From positions 1 through 17,701 of the forward strand of contig CAZOOK010000062.1 in the NCBI GenBank assembly GCA_964581385.1: 17,701 nt of DNA. The letters are read 5' to 3'. Below, in pieces: positions 7,301 to 14,302 of the stretch. The stretch's first letter is position 1, and each line of letters opens with the position of its first letter. This DNA is from CAZOOK01 sp964581385 (GTDB lineage: Bacteria; Pseudomonadota; Gammaproteobacteria; Nevskiales; Nevskiaceae). The notes beneath the pieces are model-generated. The model was not told the DNA's origin. It saw nothing but the letters and a program-made list of their open reading frames with translations, and made no database searches. The translations under genes and the position numbers were made by a program.

Positions 7301-9296
7301 CGTAATAGGTATAGCTGTATGTGGTCGTGCGCGGCGACGATCCGGAACTCGCATTACCGGTCAGATCGGTTTCCTTCCAGCTGGTCAGACGTCCATTGGC
7401 AGAATCGTAGCCGGCGTCGACCTTCTGGGTGTTCACCCATTGGCCTTGAGGGTTCTTACCGGAATATGTAATGTGATCGGGATACGGGAACACAGGATCA
7501 AGCTGGGTCACCTGCATCTTGCTCATCGCGCCCGTTTCGTTGAGGTGCGGCAAGCCCACAGAACCATCGGTGCCTATAAAAACGGCGCCGTCCCACTGGT
7601 AGCCTCCGGTTTGCAGCGTGAGAATTGCGCGGGCCGGATCGTAGGCGTATTCGGTGCCATAGCCATTGCCGTCGATGATGATTTGGGGAAGATCCTGGCC
7701 GTTGTCGACGGTGTAGGTGGTCGCCGGCGTTACGTTTTGATTTCCGGAGACTTGGCCCGCAATGGTATGTACGTAAGCGGTCCCATCGCTGTTATGAGCG
7801 ATGCCGTAGATTTGCTGATAGCCGTTGGCGTTTGTGACGGAGACGCTCGGGTTGGTCGAAAACAAATTGGTGTAATCGACCGTCATGGTCTCGCTGCCAC
7901 CTGCATCGCTGTAGTACGGCAGGTCGTTCGCATCGTACGCAAAATCCGCGACCGTGTTGTTGTTTTCGTCGAGGATGCCGGTCAGTTGGTACGGATCGCT
8001 TGCGTTGTACTGATACTGACGTGAGACCGTCTTGTTTGTCCCATTGACGTTGAGTGTGTAGCTGACGGTGGTCAGATTGAAATAATTGGGATCGTAGGAG
8101 TACGTGTACGTCTGTCCCATTACCGATGCGGTATGGACGAGATATATATAGGATCCATTCGCCGCCGTGTACGTGTAATACGTAAACGACATGCTGTTTC
8201 CGTAGTTGTCGGTGACGCTTGAAATCTCAAATGTATTGCTTGGATTTCGCGTATAACTCAGCGTTTCGCCACGGACGTTCTTCTGCGAAATGATCTGGCC
8301 TGCAGAGTTGAACTGGTACTGATCGTTGGTGTCGGTTTTAACCAGCAGATAGCCGCTGCCATTGGTCGTCAGAGTTGCCGGGACGGCCGTTTGTGCAACC
8401 CACCCCGAGCCGTTGTTTGTAAATCCGATTTCCTGGCCGTCCGGCAAGCGTACAGTGGCCGCGCTCTGGTTTCCAAACAACGCAACGTCGAAATTGCTGG
8501 TCCAATCATCGCCGAACAATCCGATAATCTCGTTACCGCTATTGAAATGACGGTCGATTGCCAGCGGCAACGTACCGATCGGGCTCTTGAAGTCGACTTC
8601 GTCTTCATACAGGTTCGCCGCCGTCACGTTGATCGGATCACCGACCATTGGCTGGTTCCCGTTGGCACAATCGTGACAGCCTAAATTGTCCCTTGAACCC
8701 AGCACATTGACGTATCCGGCGGAGGAATAGTAGCCATTCGCGCCGCAGTACTGGGCATACTGCGACTCACCATAGCCGAAGACACCGACACCGTACTGTC
8801 CTGCCGGCGCTGTGCTTGAAACAACCACATCAACTGCGAACCACTGACCTACCGGTTCGCTTGCCGGGATGTTGGTCAGCGTTACACCCTGGCCGGAGGG
8901 ATTGACGCTGCCATACTGGCCACTCACGACATCGGGGACAGAGCCTATTCCGTACCAGTAGCACGACCACTCGATATTGAGCGGTGTTGTCGAGTTATCG
9001 GGAACCGTGACGGTCGGGAAATAGAAGACAATGCCAGAGTTACTGGCGGGTTTGACCTGGGCCTGAGGCGCAACAGGCAGACCACGAACTGAACGCGGCC
9101 GATGTTGTTGGATGCCGAATGGCCGAACGTCATTGCCATAGACGCTGCCGGTGGAAAGGTCATCTTGGGCAGAGGCTGAAACCGCAACGACGGACGTTAG
9201 CACTCCGAGCACTAGGACGCTGATTTGTCGAATCGGGAAAAACCGACGCAGCGATTTTGACAAAAGCGCGGCTGGCGCTTTGAAGTGTGTGCCCAT
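4353..9296 (-). CDS. Secreted Rhs/YD-repeat protein with C-terminal PD-(D/E)XK nuclease-like toxin domain, 1647 aa
   Basis: Residues 1-43 form a long Sec-type signal peptide ending ASA/QDD. Residues 45-210 are a variable domain with several Cys/Tyr-rich stretches. A DUF6531-type N-terminal Rhs domain starts near 218 (GDPINVTAANLYEDEVDF). About 1,100 residues of YD repeats follow (YDALNRV, YDAISRL, YDGIGHL, YDNAGHV). The Rhs core ends with the characteristic R.Y...LGRYIQSD...N.Y.Y..GNPL...DPSG (DPSG about 1441-1444). The last 203 residues are the variable tip: glycine/alanine-rich helices, then RPDLFV and VNFVEVKTG, giving D1580, E1594 and K1596 in the D-x(13)-E-x-K arrangement of PD-(D/E)XK nucleases, with N-Q shortly after. 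Predicted role: a DNA-cleaving antibacterial toxin carried in an Rhs cage and exported by Sec. The ribosome site AGGGG is 7 nt before the start. No T6SS genes or PAAR domain are nearby. Confidence 0.9.
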   Translation of the reverse strand: MGTHFKAPAALLSKSLRRFFPIRQISVLVLGVLTSVVAVSASAQDDLSTGSVYGNDVRPFGIQQHRPRSVRGLPVAPQAQVKPASNSGIVFYFPTVTVPDNSTTPLNIEWSCYWYGIGSVPDVVSGQYGSVNPSGQGVTLTNIPASEPVGQWFAVDVVVSSTAPAGQYGVGVFGYGESQYAQYCGANGYYSSAGYVNVLGSRDNLGCHDCANGNQPMVGDPINVTAANLYEDEVDFKSPIGTLPLAIDRHFNSGNEIIGLFGDDWTSNFDVALFGNQSAATVRLPDGQEIGFTNNGSGWVAQTAVPATLTTNGSGYLLVKTDTNDQYQFNSAGQIISQKNVRGETLSYTRNPSNTFEISSVTDNYGNSMSFTYYTYTAANGSYIYLVHTASVMGQTYTYSYDPNYFNLTTVSYTLNVNGTNKTVSRQYQYNASDPYQLTGILDENNNTVADFAYDANDLPYYSDAGGSETMTVDYTNLFSTNPSVSVTNANGYQQIYGIAHNSDGTAYVHTIAGQVSGNQNVTPATTYTVDNGQDLPQIIIDGNGYGTEYAYDPARAILTLQTGGYQWDGAVFIGTDGSVGLPHLNETGAMSKMQVTQLDPVFPYPDHITYSGKNPQGQWVNTQKVDAGYDSANGRLTSWKETDLTGNASSGSSPRTTTYSYTYYDTAKTKVKQELIYGPRYVAGVVHDVTELDYDSSGRLTTKIDGSNHSWGYASFTATGMPTQITDNQNGTITTVSYDQKNRPQFITLASNTAQKEVEQLVYYANGLLQETVRPDGSYLQYAYDNAGHVNQITDSAGNVVTLSPSSLDGQWTLLLIANPSGATVQTVSRAFDDIGRLLTVYGNFGTQTTKAYDLDNNLQSSYQNGDQTTQLTRVYDALNRVQQLQHQPVDGGLSTTPYETNTYDATGALTQMSDPRVLSTTYTVDGLGNVVAQTSPDSGPATMVHDAAGNLLQRTDNKQQVVKYTYDAISRLTSIVSVVTGTSTTLATYTYDQTDSCGQLTATHGCGYGRLTSMTDLSGTTNFSYDGIGHLLSKTQVTNGVTLITSYSYYTGTDNVQTMTLPSGNKIGYTWDNNGHISAMTLTPAGSTTAANLVTGIKYQPFNGPLIWTLGNGEKVGRNYDLDGAVSGDPIDSQIDYSPDKQSLQDITLGGSLSFSAPTVTYSGYRSFTNDNFFHVKGLNGSVAEGSGNPSTLLLGYSSDSADNRLTYINGSTTTAYTPSTTSNQFVSSKKGIVTTHYYYDGNGNLTGTSSTKPTNTYDALNRLIQYTSGKTTATYAYNGHSERVLKTVGTTTTLFVYDEAGHLIGEYNGTTPIEETIWLGDMPVAVQEPSGTSYIHSDYRNVPRQIDNSKKQVLWAWDPYVFGDTSPDQNPPGTPFSTFVYNLRFPGQYYDDESGYFHNGSRDYYPALGRYIQSDSFGLIAGVNTYAYTKGNPLVGTDPSGNFGLPGAVAGAALGGLIDFLYQLYEYNGQVACVNWGQVGGAAGVGALLGSGLGLAADMVLADTALEGGMSLAATDAAEQMAAESPTAAETTTGGIGPVLQGQQGVAQAITQIESEGGSVLGSEITVDAGGARARPDLFVQNADGSVNFVEVKTGGGQLTRNQTTVYPLIEQGGAVPAGANAANAGLQPGVALPPTPVRIMRFP

Positions 9297-9353
9297 CCCT
9301 GTACCCCTAATTGTTGTTGCGTAAGCGGCGCTGCGAACCGCGCCCCGAGATTA

Positions 9354-9422
9354 TTCGGATATGTCTGTAAGCGATGTCCCTAAATCTTTAGGGACTTCAG
9401 CATATCGTCGGAGACATCCGAA
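9354..9422. promoter_or_regulatory. Nested palindrome upstream of the Rhs gene
   Basis: The centre, 9376-9395, is a near-perfect palindrome: GTCCCTAAA / TTTAGGGAC around TC. Outer arms TTCGG..ATGTCT (9354-9366) and AGACATCCGAA (9412-9422) also pair, with a 2-nt bulge. It lies 60-125 bp upstream of the Rhs start, where an operator or structured 5' leader would be expected. Confidence 0.6.
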
Positions 9423-9995
9423 AGTGCGGCTATAGATAATTCAACCTATTCGCCCCGAACCGGGGGCAAACGTATCTGATAGATAAAATTGCACCATCGC
9501 GTATCCGCGCGATACATGCCGTGCGAGATGGATGGCTACCCAACGTAGTATTATTCGGGATGGTTGTTCTTTCGGTGCGGAGTGCGCCAGCCTCACCAGT
9601 CGTGACTTGTTGACGCTGTATGCACCATGCTGGAAAAGTGTGTCGATTTACACTGATTGACGTCCGGAAGCCAGCCAATCGCGTCCGGCAGCCTCCCGCC
9701 TACTTTGCTTGCTGCGATCCCGAAACGTGCGCGACTTCCGGGCGCGGAGACGAAGCCGACTGCGCGTCGCAATGCAAGGGTCGGCTGCCGACGGCTTGAC
9801 GATGAAGTCGCCTATCGAGGACGTGCATCGAAGCGCTTGGCGCGGGGTCCCGTCGACCAAGTCAACGGCGAGCCACAGCCCGCCTGCCAGGATTCCCGTT
9901 GATCGGTTTCTACGACCGACATCGCCGGGACCGCATCATTCCAGAACGAATAAAGCGGTACAACGGCCGGTGGAGTAGCAACGAGCCACAAATCG

Positions 9996-10035
9996 ATCCA
10001 CCTGCCTACGAGCCAATGCACTTTGGCAGGTGGAT
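9996..10035 (-). terminator. 11-bp perfect hairpin after the lipoprotein gene
   Basis: ATCCACCTGCC (9996-10006) pairs perfectly with GGCAGGTGGAT (10025-10035), with an 18-nt loop, starting 43 nt beyond the stop codon of the minus-strand lipoprotein gene. The downstream bases on the minus strand (CGATTTGTGG) are only mildly T-rich, so the terminator role is plausible, not certain. Confidence 0.45.
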
Positions 10036-10078
10036 AAATTACTGACGTTGCGGGGCAATCGTGCAGTTACAACGATAG

Positions 10079-11686
10079 TTACCAGTTAATCGCACCGATG
10101 CGCACGTGCCCGAAGCCATCCGCGTCATCCGAACTGTACCAGGAGTACACGAGCTGCTGCGCCGTGCTCAGCTCCGGATGCCCGATGACGGCACGGCAGC
10201 CGAACCCATTCGTAGCAGGCGTGCAGACATCCGCGGCCTTAGTGGATGAGTGCAAGGTCCAAGGACCGGTCGGCGAACTCGCCTCATACACGGAAAACGC
10301 CGCCGAATTAAAGACCGTCCCGATGAGCATCACGTACTTGTGCGACGTGGTCCCTGAATAGTCGCCGACACTGATACTCAAAGTCTGCGGCGCGGAAACC
10401 AACGAGATCGCCAACGATTCGGCACCCCATTGCGCCGGCTTGCCACTGGGCTTGCCCCACCACTGGTAGTTACCCTTGTTACCCCAACTCGATGGAGTGG
10501 CGGCAACTCGCGCGACATAGACAGCGTTCGCCGCAGTCGAGAAAGCAAATAAATACAAATAGCCGTCGCCGCCAAAGATGGGAGAACTAAACTGCTCGGT
10601 CGGCGGAATGCCGACCGCCAAATTGGATGCCACGAAAGGCGTGTAGATGTTGGTGGTGTTGTTTGCCGAGAATTGATTGGTCGCCGGATCGTATTCCGTC
10701 AGCGCGAAATCTCCTACCGGCCATTTGGCACCGGTTACCACGCAAACCTGCGAAAACGTGAGCACCAGCTTGGAGGAGCTTGGCTCTTGGGCGCCACCAC
10801 CCGGCCACGACGCCGAATAGCTGTTGGTGCCAGGAGCATTGCAGTTCTGGTTGCTCGGCGTCTTCAATGACTTCGAAATTGGGAAGAAAGGTGCCGGCGA
10901 TGCGAGTCCGGACGTGGGCGGCAACGGCGGTGTCGGCAATTCGTTCAGCGTATAGGGTGCTCCGTCAGCGACGAAAGGCCCGGCGGCTGCCGTCGTCCCG
11001 GCGATAAACACTGGGCCATTCTTCTGTACGGTATCGCCGAACATCCACAGGCTCATCGCCGGTTGCGTCGAGTACTGCACGCTGTAACCGGCATCGCGCG
11101 TGATCCGATGATCCGTGTCCGAATAGACATCCGCCGTGGAAAGCACGCGTCCCAGGTCGAAGGCTGCGACGCTCGTTCCAATCGCCGTGCGGAAATTCTC
11201 AGCCGCGCTGAGGTCGCCCGGATCGGGAATCTGCCCCGGAGGATTAAGAGCGTCCAGCGTGCCGGGGGCCAGCAGACTTGCACACATACCCGGCTGTCCA
11301 ACGTTATTATCTCCATAGCCGCAGAACTGGCTGTGATAGAGCGCCCCCGGCGTAAGGCCACTGATTGGCTGGGCGAACAGGGCGCCGCTCAATACGGCGT
11401 TGTCGGTGAAATGACCTGTCTGGATGGTCGAGGACGCCCCGTCCTGCCAATACTGATACCAGCCCGTGCAGGGATTGTTCGTCGTACTCGCGTCGCAGGA
11501 AACCAATGTGTTCAGGGTCGCGGTAGTCGTAGTCACGTTGGTCGGTTGCGACTCATAGCCCCAACAGCCGACGACGAGCACCGAAGCAGCGGCGGACGCC
11601 AGCAGTGAGCGTGTACCAGGATGGTCGAATCGTAACGTATTCGACAAGTGGTGCTGGGCAGCCTTGGAAAAATTGCGAACATTCAT
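10079..11686 (-). CDS. Lipoprotein resembling DUF4185 beta-propeller proteins, 535 aa
   Basis: A basic N-terminus and hydrophobic stretch end in the lipobox VVGC with Cys41, so it is predicted to be lipidated and exported. Residues 45-125 (TNVTTTTATLNTLVSC through PISGLTPGALYHSQFCGYGD) look like a fibronectin-III-like domain. The remainder resembles DUF4185: DAGYSVQY...LWMFGDTV near 200-217, FGGDGYLYLFAFSTAANAVY, and a C-terminal HPELSTAQQLVYSWYSSDD, a pattern of repeated WxFGD-type blades seen in five-bladed propellers and often in glycan-active proteins. No catalytic residues can be assigned. AGGAAGG gives a strong ribosome site. Gene orientation matches the Rhs gene 780 bp downstream, but each probably has its own promoter. 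A CRP-type site lies 100 bp upstream. Confidence 0.75.
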   Translation of the reverse strand: MNVRNFSKAAQHHLSNTLRFDHPGTRSLLASAAASVLVVGCWGYESQPTNVTTTTATLNTLVSCDASTTNNPCTGWYQYWQDGASSTIQTGHFTDNAVLSGALFAQPISGLTPGALYHSQFCGYGDNNVGQPGMCASLLAPGTLDALNPPGQIPDPGDLSAAENFRTAIGTSVAAFDLGRVLSTADVYSDTDHRITRDAGYSVQYSTQPAMSLWMFGDTVQKNGPVFIAGTTAAAGPFVADGAPYTLNELPTPPLPPTSGLASPAPFFPISKSLKTPSNQNCNAPGTNSYSASWPGGGAQEPSSSKLVLTFSQVCVVTGAKWPVGDFALTEYDPATNQFSANNTTNIYTPFVASNLAVGIPPTEQFSSPIFGGDGYLYLFAFSTAANAVYVARVAATPSSWGNKGNYQWWGKPSGKPAQWGAESLAISLVSAPQTLSISVGDYSGTTSHKYVMLIGTVFNSAAFSVYEASSPTGPWTLHSSTKAADVCTPATNGFGCRAVIGHPELSTAQQLVYSWYSSDDADGFGHVRIGAINW

Positions 11687-11787
11687 GACACCACCTTCCT
11701 GATTTTAGGTTTTACCGATTTGCACCTTGTCGTAGCCCAAGGCATGCAACAAGCCGCGGGAGCATAGCAAAGCCGGGCTGGTACAAA

Positions 11788-11803
11788 TGTGACGCAGATC
11801 ACA
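11788..11803. promoter_or_regulatory. Perfect CRP/Clp-type binding site
   Basis: TGTGACGCAGATCACA matches the CRP consensus TGTGA-N6-TCACA with no mismatch, centred about 109 bp before the lipoprotein start codon. In enterics CRP binds this sequence; in Xanthomonadales the CRP-like protein Clp binds the same consensus. It suggests control of the lipoprotein gene by a CRP-family regulator. Confidence 0.7.
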
Positions 11804-11887
11804 TGATCGTTGATGATCCGGCGATAGCGGTATCGTAGTTCAGCGTCCTGCGCGGTCTCGCGTTGAGTTCTAGCGCCAATCGGTTAG
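11802..11887 (-). pseudogene. IS30-family transposase C-terminal remnant
   Basis: The minus strand reads NRLALELNARPRRTLNYDTA, matching the C-terminal LN.RPRKTL.Y.TP signature of IS30-family transposases (integrase-core end). Only about 28 residues remain, no catalytic residues, and the reading frame upstream is not transposase-like. It marks an old insertion at the right edge of the Rhs/lipoprotein block. The CRP site lies at its downstream end. Confidence 0.5.
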
Positions 11888-12066
11888 TTATCCCACAATT
11901 CAAATTCGACGTGCGAGTCACCGCCCGGCGGGCGGGCCGTGTCGTGTCATTGTCGCGATGCAATCGAACCGCTAGGCGTCTCGCCCCTGGTGGGCATAGC
12001 CACTGGTCTTCCGGCGCTCCGCGCGTGATTCTGTGTAGAGACTCCCGTTGCTTTCCTGCGGGTGCT

Positions 12067-12297
12067 GAGCGGTGCGGTGTCATTTGGAAGTGCGGGTCTT
12101 CGTCGTGGATTCGCAGCGGCGGTCTTGCGGATGCGCTGACACGGCGCGCCGATCAAGTCTGCACACGAAATTGCTTCAATTTCGTTGTGGATACCTTCGA
12201 GTTCGGCGCGCCAGGTCAGGAAACGCGCAAGCGGCTCGAAAGCGCGAAATCGCCAGCGCCGACGAAGACCCGCACTTCCAAATAAATAACACCGCTC
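12067..12297 (+). ncRNA. 231-bp imperfect palindrome, candidate structured RNA or hairpin element
   Basis: The arms 12082-12105 and 12260-12283 are a perfect 24-bp inverted repeat. Dyad symmetry extends outward (GAGCGGTG 12067-12074 / CACCGCTC 12290-12297) and inward through CTTGCG/CGCAAG, CTGAC/GTCAG, GGCGCGCCGA/TCGGCGCGCC and the tip ACGAAATTG/CAATTTCGT with a CTT loop. The whole segment can therefore fold into one rod-like hairpin. A strong terminator follows 6 nt later on the plus strand, which suggests a transcribed RNA ending there. It could instead be a miniature inverted-repeat element. The minus strand has a protein-like run (RAELEGIHNEIEAIS), so a decayed gene cannot be excluded. 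The stretch before it (11890-12066) shows nothing I can support. Confidence 0.55.
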
Positions 12298-12302
12298 CAT
12301 CC

Positions 12303-12334
12303 AGCCCCCCGTTCTCGGGGGGCTTTCCTTGTTT
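12303..12334 (+). terminator. Strong terminator after the long palindrome
   Basis: AGCCCCCCG (12303-12311) pairs with CGGGGGGCT (12316-12324) across TTCT, then TTCCTTGTTT. With no plus-strand protein gene directly upstream, it most likely ends an RNA transcript containing the palindrome. Confidence 0.75.
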
Positions 12335-12373
12335 GGTCGCTCTCCCGGTCGGACGCTCCGCGGGTTGTTCGGT

Positions 12374-12538
12374 GCGTCACCGATCCAGGTCGCCGCTGGC
12401 GACGACGATCGACGCGTGACGCTATGGACACCTCGTATCAAAGCGACGACGTGTCCCCGGCTGCCGATGACTGCGGCAGTCGGTGTGGACCTGCGGGCGC
12501 GGTACCCGCTTTCGTCCTGTGCAGCCGATTGGCTGCAC
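12374..12538 (+). repeat. Multi-hairpin repeat, copy 1 (upstream of ardC)
   Basis: This 165-bp copy is about 85-90% identical over its first 110 bases to 14303-14473. It has five hairpins in order: GCGTCAC..GTGACGC (12374-12422), enclosing CGATC/GATCG and GTCGCC/GGCGAC; GGACAC/GTGTCC (12426-12456); CGGCTGCC/GGCAGTCG (12458-12482); GCGG/CCGC followed by TTT (12499-12512); and GTGCAGCC/GGCTGCAC (12519-12538). It ends 21 nt before the radC RNA. It is probably a structured leader or small RNA. Confidence 0.75.
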
Positions 12539-12559
12539 AGATTTCTAACGAAAAGACGG

Positions 12560-12703
12560 TATTGCCTATCACTTTCAGGTTACCACGCCGTGCTCGCCGT
12601 CCAGGCTCTTGCGGTGCTCGCATGCTGCTGCGCTCCGCGATGAATGGCGTGCCGCCAGCCTGGACCGCTGCGCTGCGGCGTGCTGCTCAGGGATCGGGCA
12701 ATA
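12560..12703 (+). ncRNA. radC-motif RNA in the ardC leader
   Basis: The closing stem is TATTGCC 12560-12566 / GGCAATA 12697-12703. GGTTACCACGCCGTGCTCGCC follows, then an inner stem GTCCAGGCT 12599-12607 / AGCCTGGAC 12657-12665 (9 bp perfect), then GCTGCGCTGCGGCGTG. The order, spacing and conserved single-strand blocks match those before radC and the methyltransferase-like gene, while the stem sequences differ. It ends 25 nt before the ardC start. Confidence 0.8.
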
Positions 12704-12728
12704 CCGCCCGTTCACACCGAGAGCCGTC

Positions 12729-13661
12729 ATGTCATCCAGCATACAAACAACGACACAATCGTTCCCGCGCAAAGATATCGCGTCGAGCGTGACCAGCCAG
12801 ATCATCGCCAAGCTCGAATCCGGCGTGTTGCCATGGACCAGCCCGTGGAGCTCCGGCACCATATTGAATCCGCTGCGCCATGGCGGAGAATCCTATCGCG
12901 GCATCAACACCCTGCTGCTGTGGATCGCCGCCGAGGAACTCGGATACACCAATCCGTACTGGATGACGTTCCAGCAAGCAAAAGCGCTTGGCGGTCATGT
13001 CCGCAAAGGCGAACACTCACAGTCGATCGTTTACTACGGGACGGCCCAAAAGCACGATGCCGACGGTACTGCCGGTGACGGTGGCGAGGGTGGCGAGGAT
13101 GGAAAATCGCACTACCGCTTCCTCAAGTGCTACAGCGTATTCAACGTGCAACAGATCGACGGCTTGCCGGAACGGTATACGGTGACGTACACGGGACAGC
13201 GGTTCACGACGGATCGGATTCCGAAGCTCGACGCCATCATCGCCGGTACCCGGATCGAGATCCGGCACGGTGGCGACAAGGCGTATTACCACCCCGGCAG
13301 CGATTTCATTCAGATGCCGGAGATCGATTGCTTTGCTGATATCGAACGGTATTACTGCACGCTTTTTCACGAAGCCGCCCACGGAACGCAGACGGCGTCA
13401 CGCTGCGATCGCAAGGTGATCTATCAGGGCGAGGGTCGCGCGCTCGAAGAATTGGTGGCTGAGATTTCGTCGGCGTTTGTGGGTGCCGCGGTTGGGTTCC
13501 GTCCCGATCACATCGATAGCCACGCATCGTATATCGGAAGCTGGTTGCAGTGCCTAAAGAACGACAAACGGTTCATATTCAAGGCGGCTGCGCTGGCGCA
13601 GCAGGCTGCGGACTTCATCCTGTATGGCCGCGCGTTCTCTGAAGAGCGCGAAGCGGCCTGA
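12729..13661 (+). CDS. ardC: ArdC-like antirestriction protein, 310 aa
   Basis: Residues 14-105 are the ArdC N-terminal ssDNA-binding domain (ASSVTSQIIAKLESGVLPW, then SYRGINTLLLW, YWMTFQQAKALGGHVRKGE). The C-terminal half is a zincin metallopeptidase-like domain with H214-E-A-A-H218 and a downstream glutamate in RALEELVAEISSAF (E241 or E245) as likely third ligand. Residues 108-128 are a Gly/Asp-rich linker. ArdC proteins protect incoming single-stranded plasmid DNA from host restriction; the protease role is unproven. The start at 12729 fits the position of the domain and the leader; the frame is open further upstream through the RNA element, which is not coding. It is a single-gene unit with a structured leader of about 355 nt. 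Confidence 0.9.
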   Translation: MSSSIQTTTQSFPRKDIASSVTSQIIAKLESGVLPWTSPWSSGTILNPLRHGGESYRGINTLLLWIAAEELGYTNPYWMTFQQAKALGGHVRKGEHSQSIVYYGTAQKHDADGTAGDGGEGGEDGKSHYRFLKCYSVFNVQQIDGLPERYTVTYTGQRFTTDRIPKLDAIIAGTRIEIRHGGDKAYYHPGSDFIQMPEIDCFADIERYYCTLFHEAAHGTQTASRCDRKVIYQGEGRALEELVAEISSAFVGAAVGFRPDHIDSHASYIGSWLQCLKNDKRFIFKAAALAQQAADFILYGRAFSEEREAA

Positions 13662-13679
13662 TCCGCCGCAGCGCAGTTG

Positions 13680-13724
13680 ATCCGGCACGGCGACGACCTT
13701 ACGTTCTTGTTGGTCGTGCCGGAT
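13680..13724 (+). terminator. Hairpin downstream of ardC
   Basis: ATCCGGCACG (13680-13689) pairs perfectly with CGTGCCGGAT (13715-13724); inner ACGACC/GGTCGT gives an alternative fold. It begins 19 nt after the stop codon but is not followed by a T-run, so it may stabilise the 3' end rather than terminate. Confidence 0.5.
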
Positions 13725-14302
13725 TCACAAGATTCAGGCAGCGCGCCCGTCGCTGCTTTGCGATCGCTCCGACAAAAGTGTTGATCAACATAATGTGCGC
13801 TCATGCCGACGAGTCACGCCGAGAGATCGGCTCAAGGCACGAAATGCAGAGCGCTCGGATGCCGACATTCGGAATAAAAACATCGTACGCGTCGGCATGA
13901 AACAACTGCATGGTTGCCGTGCTCGTGTGCCTTTCGACGACTAAACCAAGGCGACCGACTAACTTCCGATCGAATCGTGACAAGCATTTCGATTGAACGA
14001 TACGCCAACAAAAACCAAGTTGAGGCATCGGTGCAACGGCGACCGGCTTCAGTACATTTTTGTTCAACATATCCACGACAAAATCTCTCCAACTCATCAC
14101 GTCCACGACTACATTCATGACCCCGGCGTTGCCGGCGTCATTGGCGCTTTGACCAACAACCGAAGCGAGAATCACGCTTCCAGCATTACAAGACCCCGGA
14201 CCAGTATCAAGAAGCACGGAAAATAAATGGATCACAGAAGTGAACCATTTATCTTCTTAACGGGACCGGCGGCGGCGGGTTGACCCCTTCGCGAGTGTGA
14301 AT
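13725..14302. other. 578-bp region without a supported gene
   Basis: Composition is more A/T-rich than the neighbours. A 144-residue minus-strand frame (13801-14235, GTG start) and overlapping plus-strand frames of 68-77 residues exist, but none has a ribosome site or recognisable motif. The right end carries a hairpin repeat shared with 16636-16686. Confidence 0.4.
14206..14257 (+). repeat. 52-bp direct repeat with hairpin, copy 1
   Basis: This reads ATCAAG..CACG..GAAAATAAA, then a hairpin with arms 14223-14235 / 14240-14252 (ATAAATGG-A-TCAC / GTGA-A-CCATTTAT, loop AGAA). About three quarters of its bases match 16636-16686 in the same orientation, with a hairpin at the same place. Confidence 0.6.

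Larger units (their letters stand above)
9297..10078. other. 782-bp intergenic region upstream of the Rhs gene
   Basis: No convincing gene is seen; the short frames on both strands here have no ribosome sites and no recognisable motifs. The left part must contain the Rhs promoter. It holds a nested palindrome (9354-9422), a GCCCC/GGGGC hairpin near 9451-9466 and GTATC/GATAC at 9500-9514. The right part (9660-9960) is more GC-rich and may be decayed coding sequence, but no family can be identified. A hairpin at 9996-10035 follows the lipoprotein gene. Confidence 0.5.

Noticed and set aside
7233..8024. 263-residue plus-strand ORF, and others at 5991-6539, 5094-5510 and 4634-5020
   Set aside because: They lie antisense to the Rhs gene; codon structure of YD repeats leaves long open frames on the other strand, and none shows motifs or ribosome sites.
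11863..12285. 140-residue plus-strand ORF and 164-residue minus-strand ORF (11947-12441)
   Set aside because: Both cross the long palindrome; open frames on both strands reflect base composition, though the minus run AELEGIHNEIEAIS leaves some doubt.
13801..14235. 144-residue minus-strand ORF
   Set aside because: GTG start inside a hairpin, no ribosome site, no recognisable motif, overlapping open frames on the plus strand.
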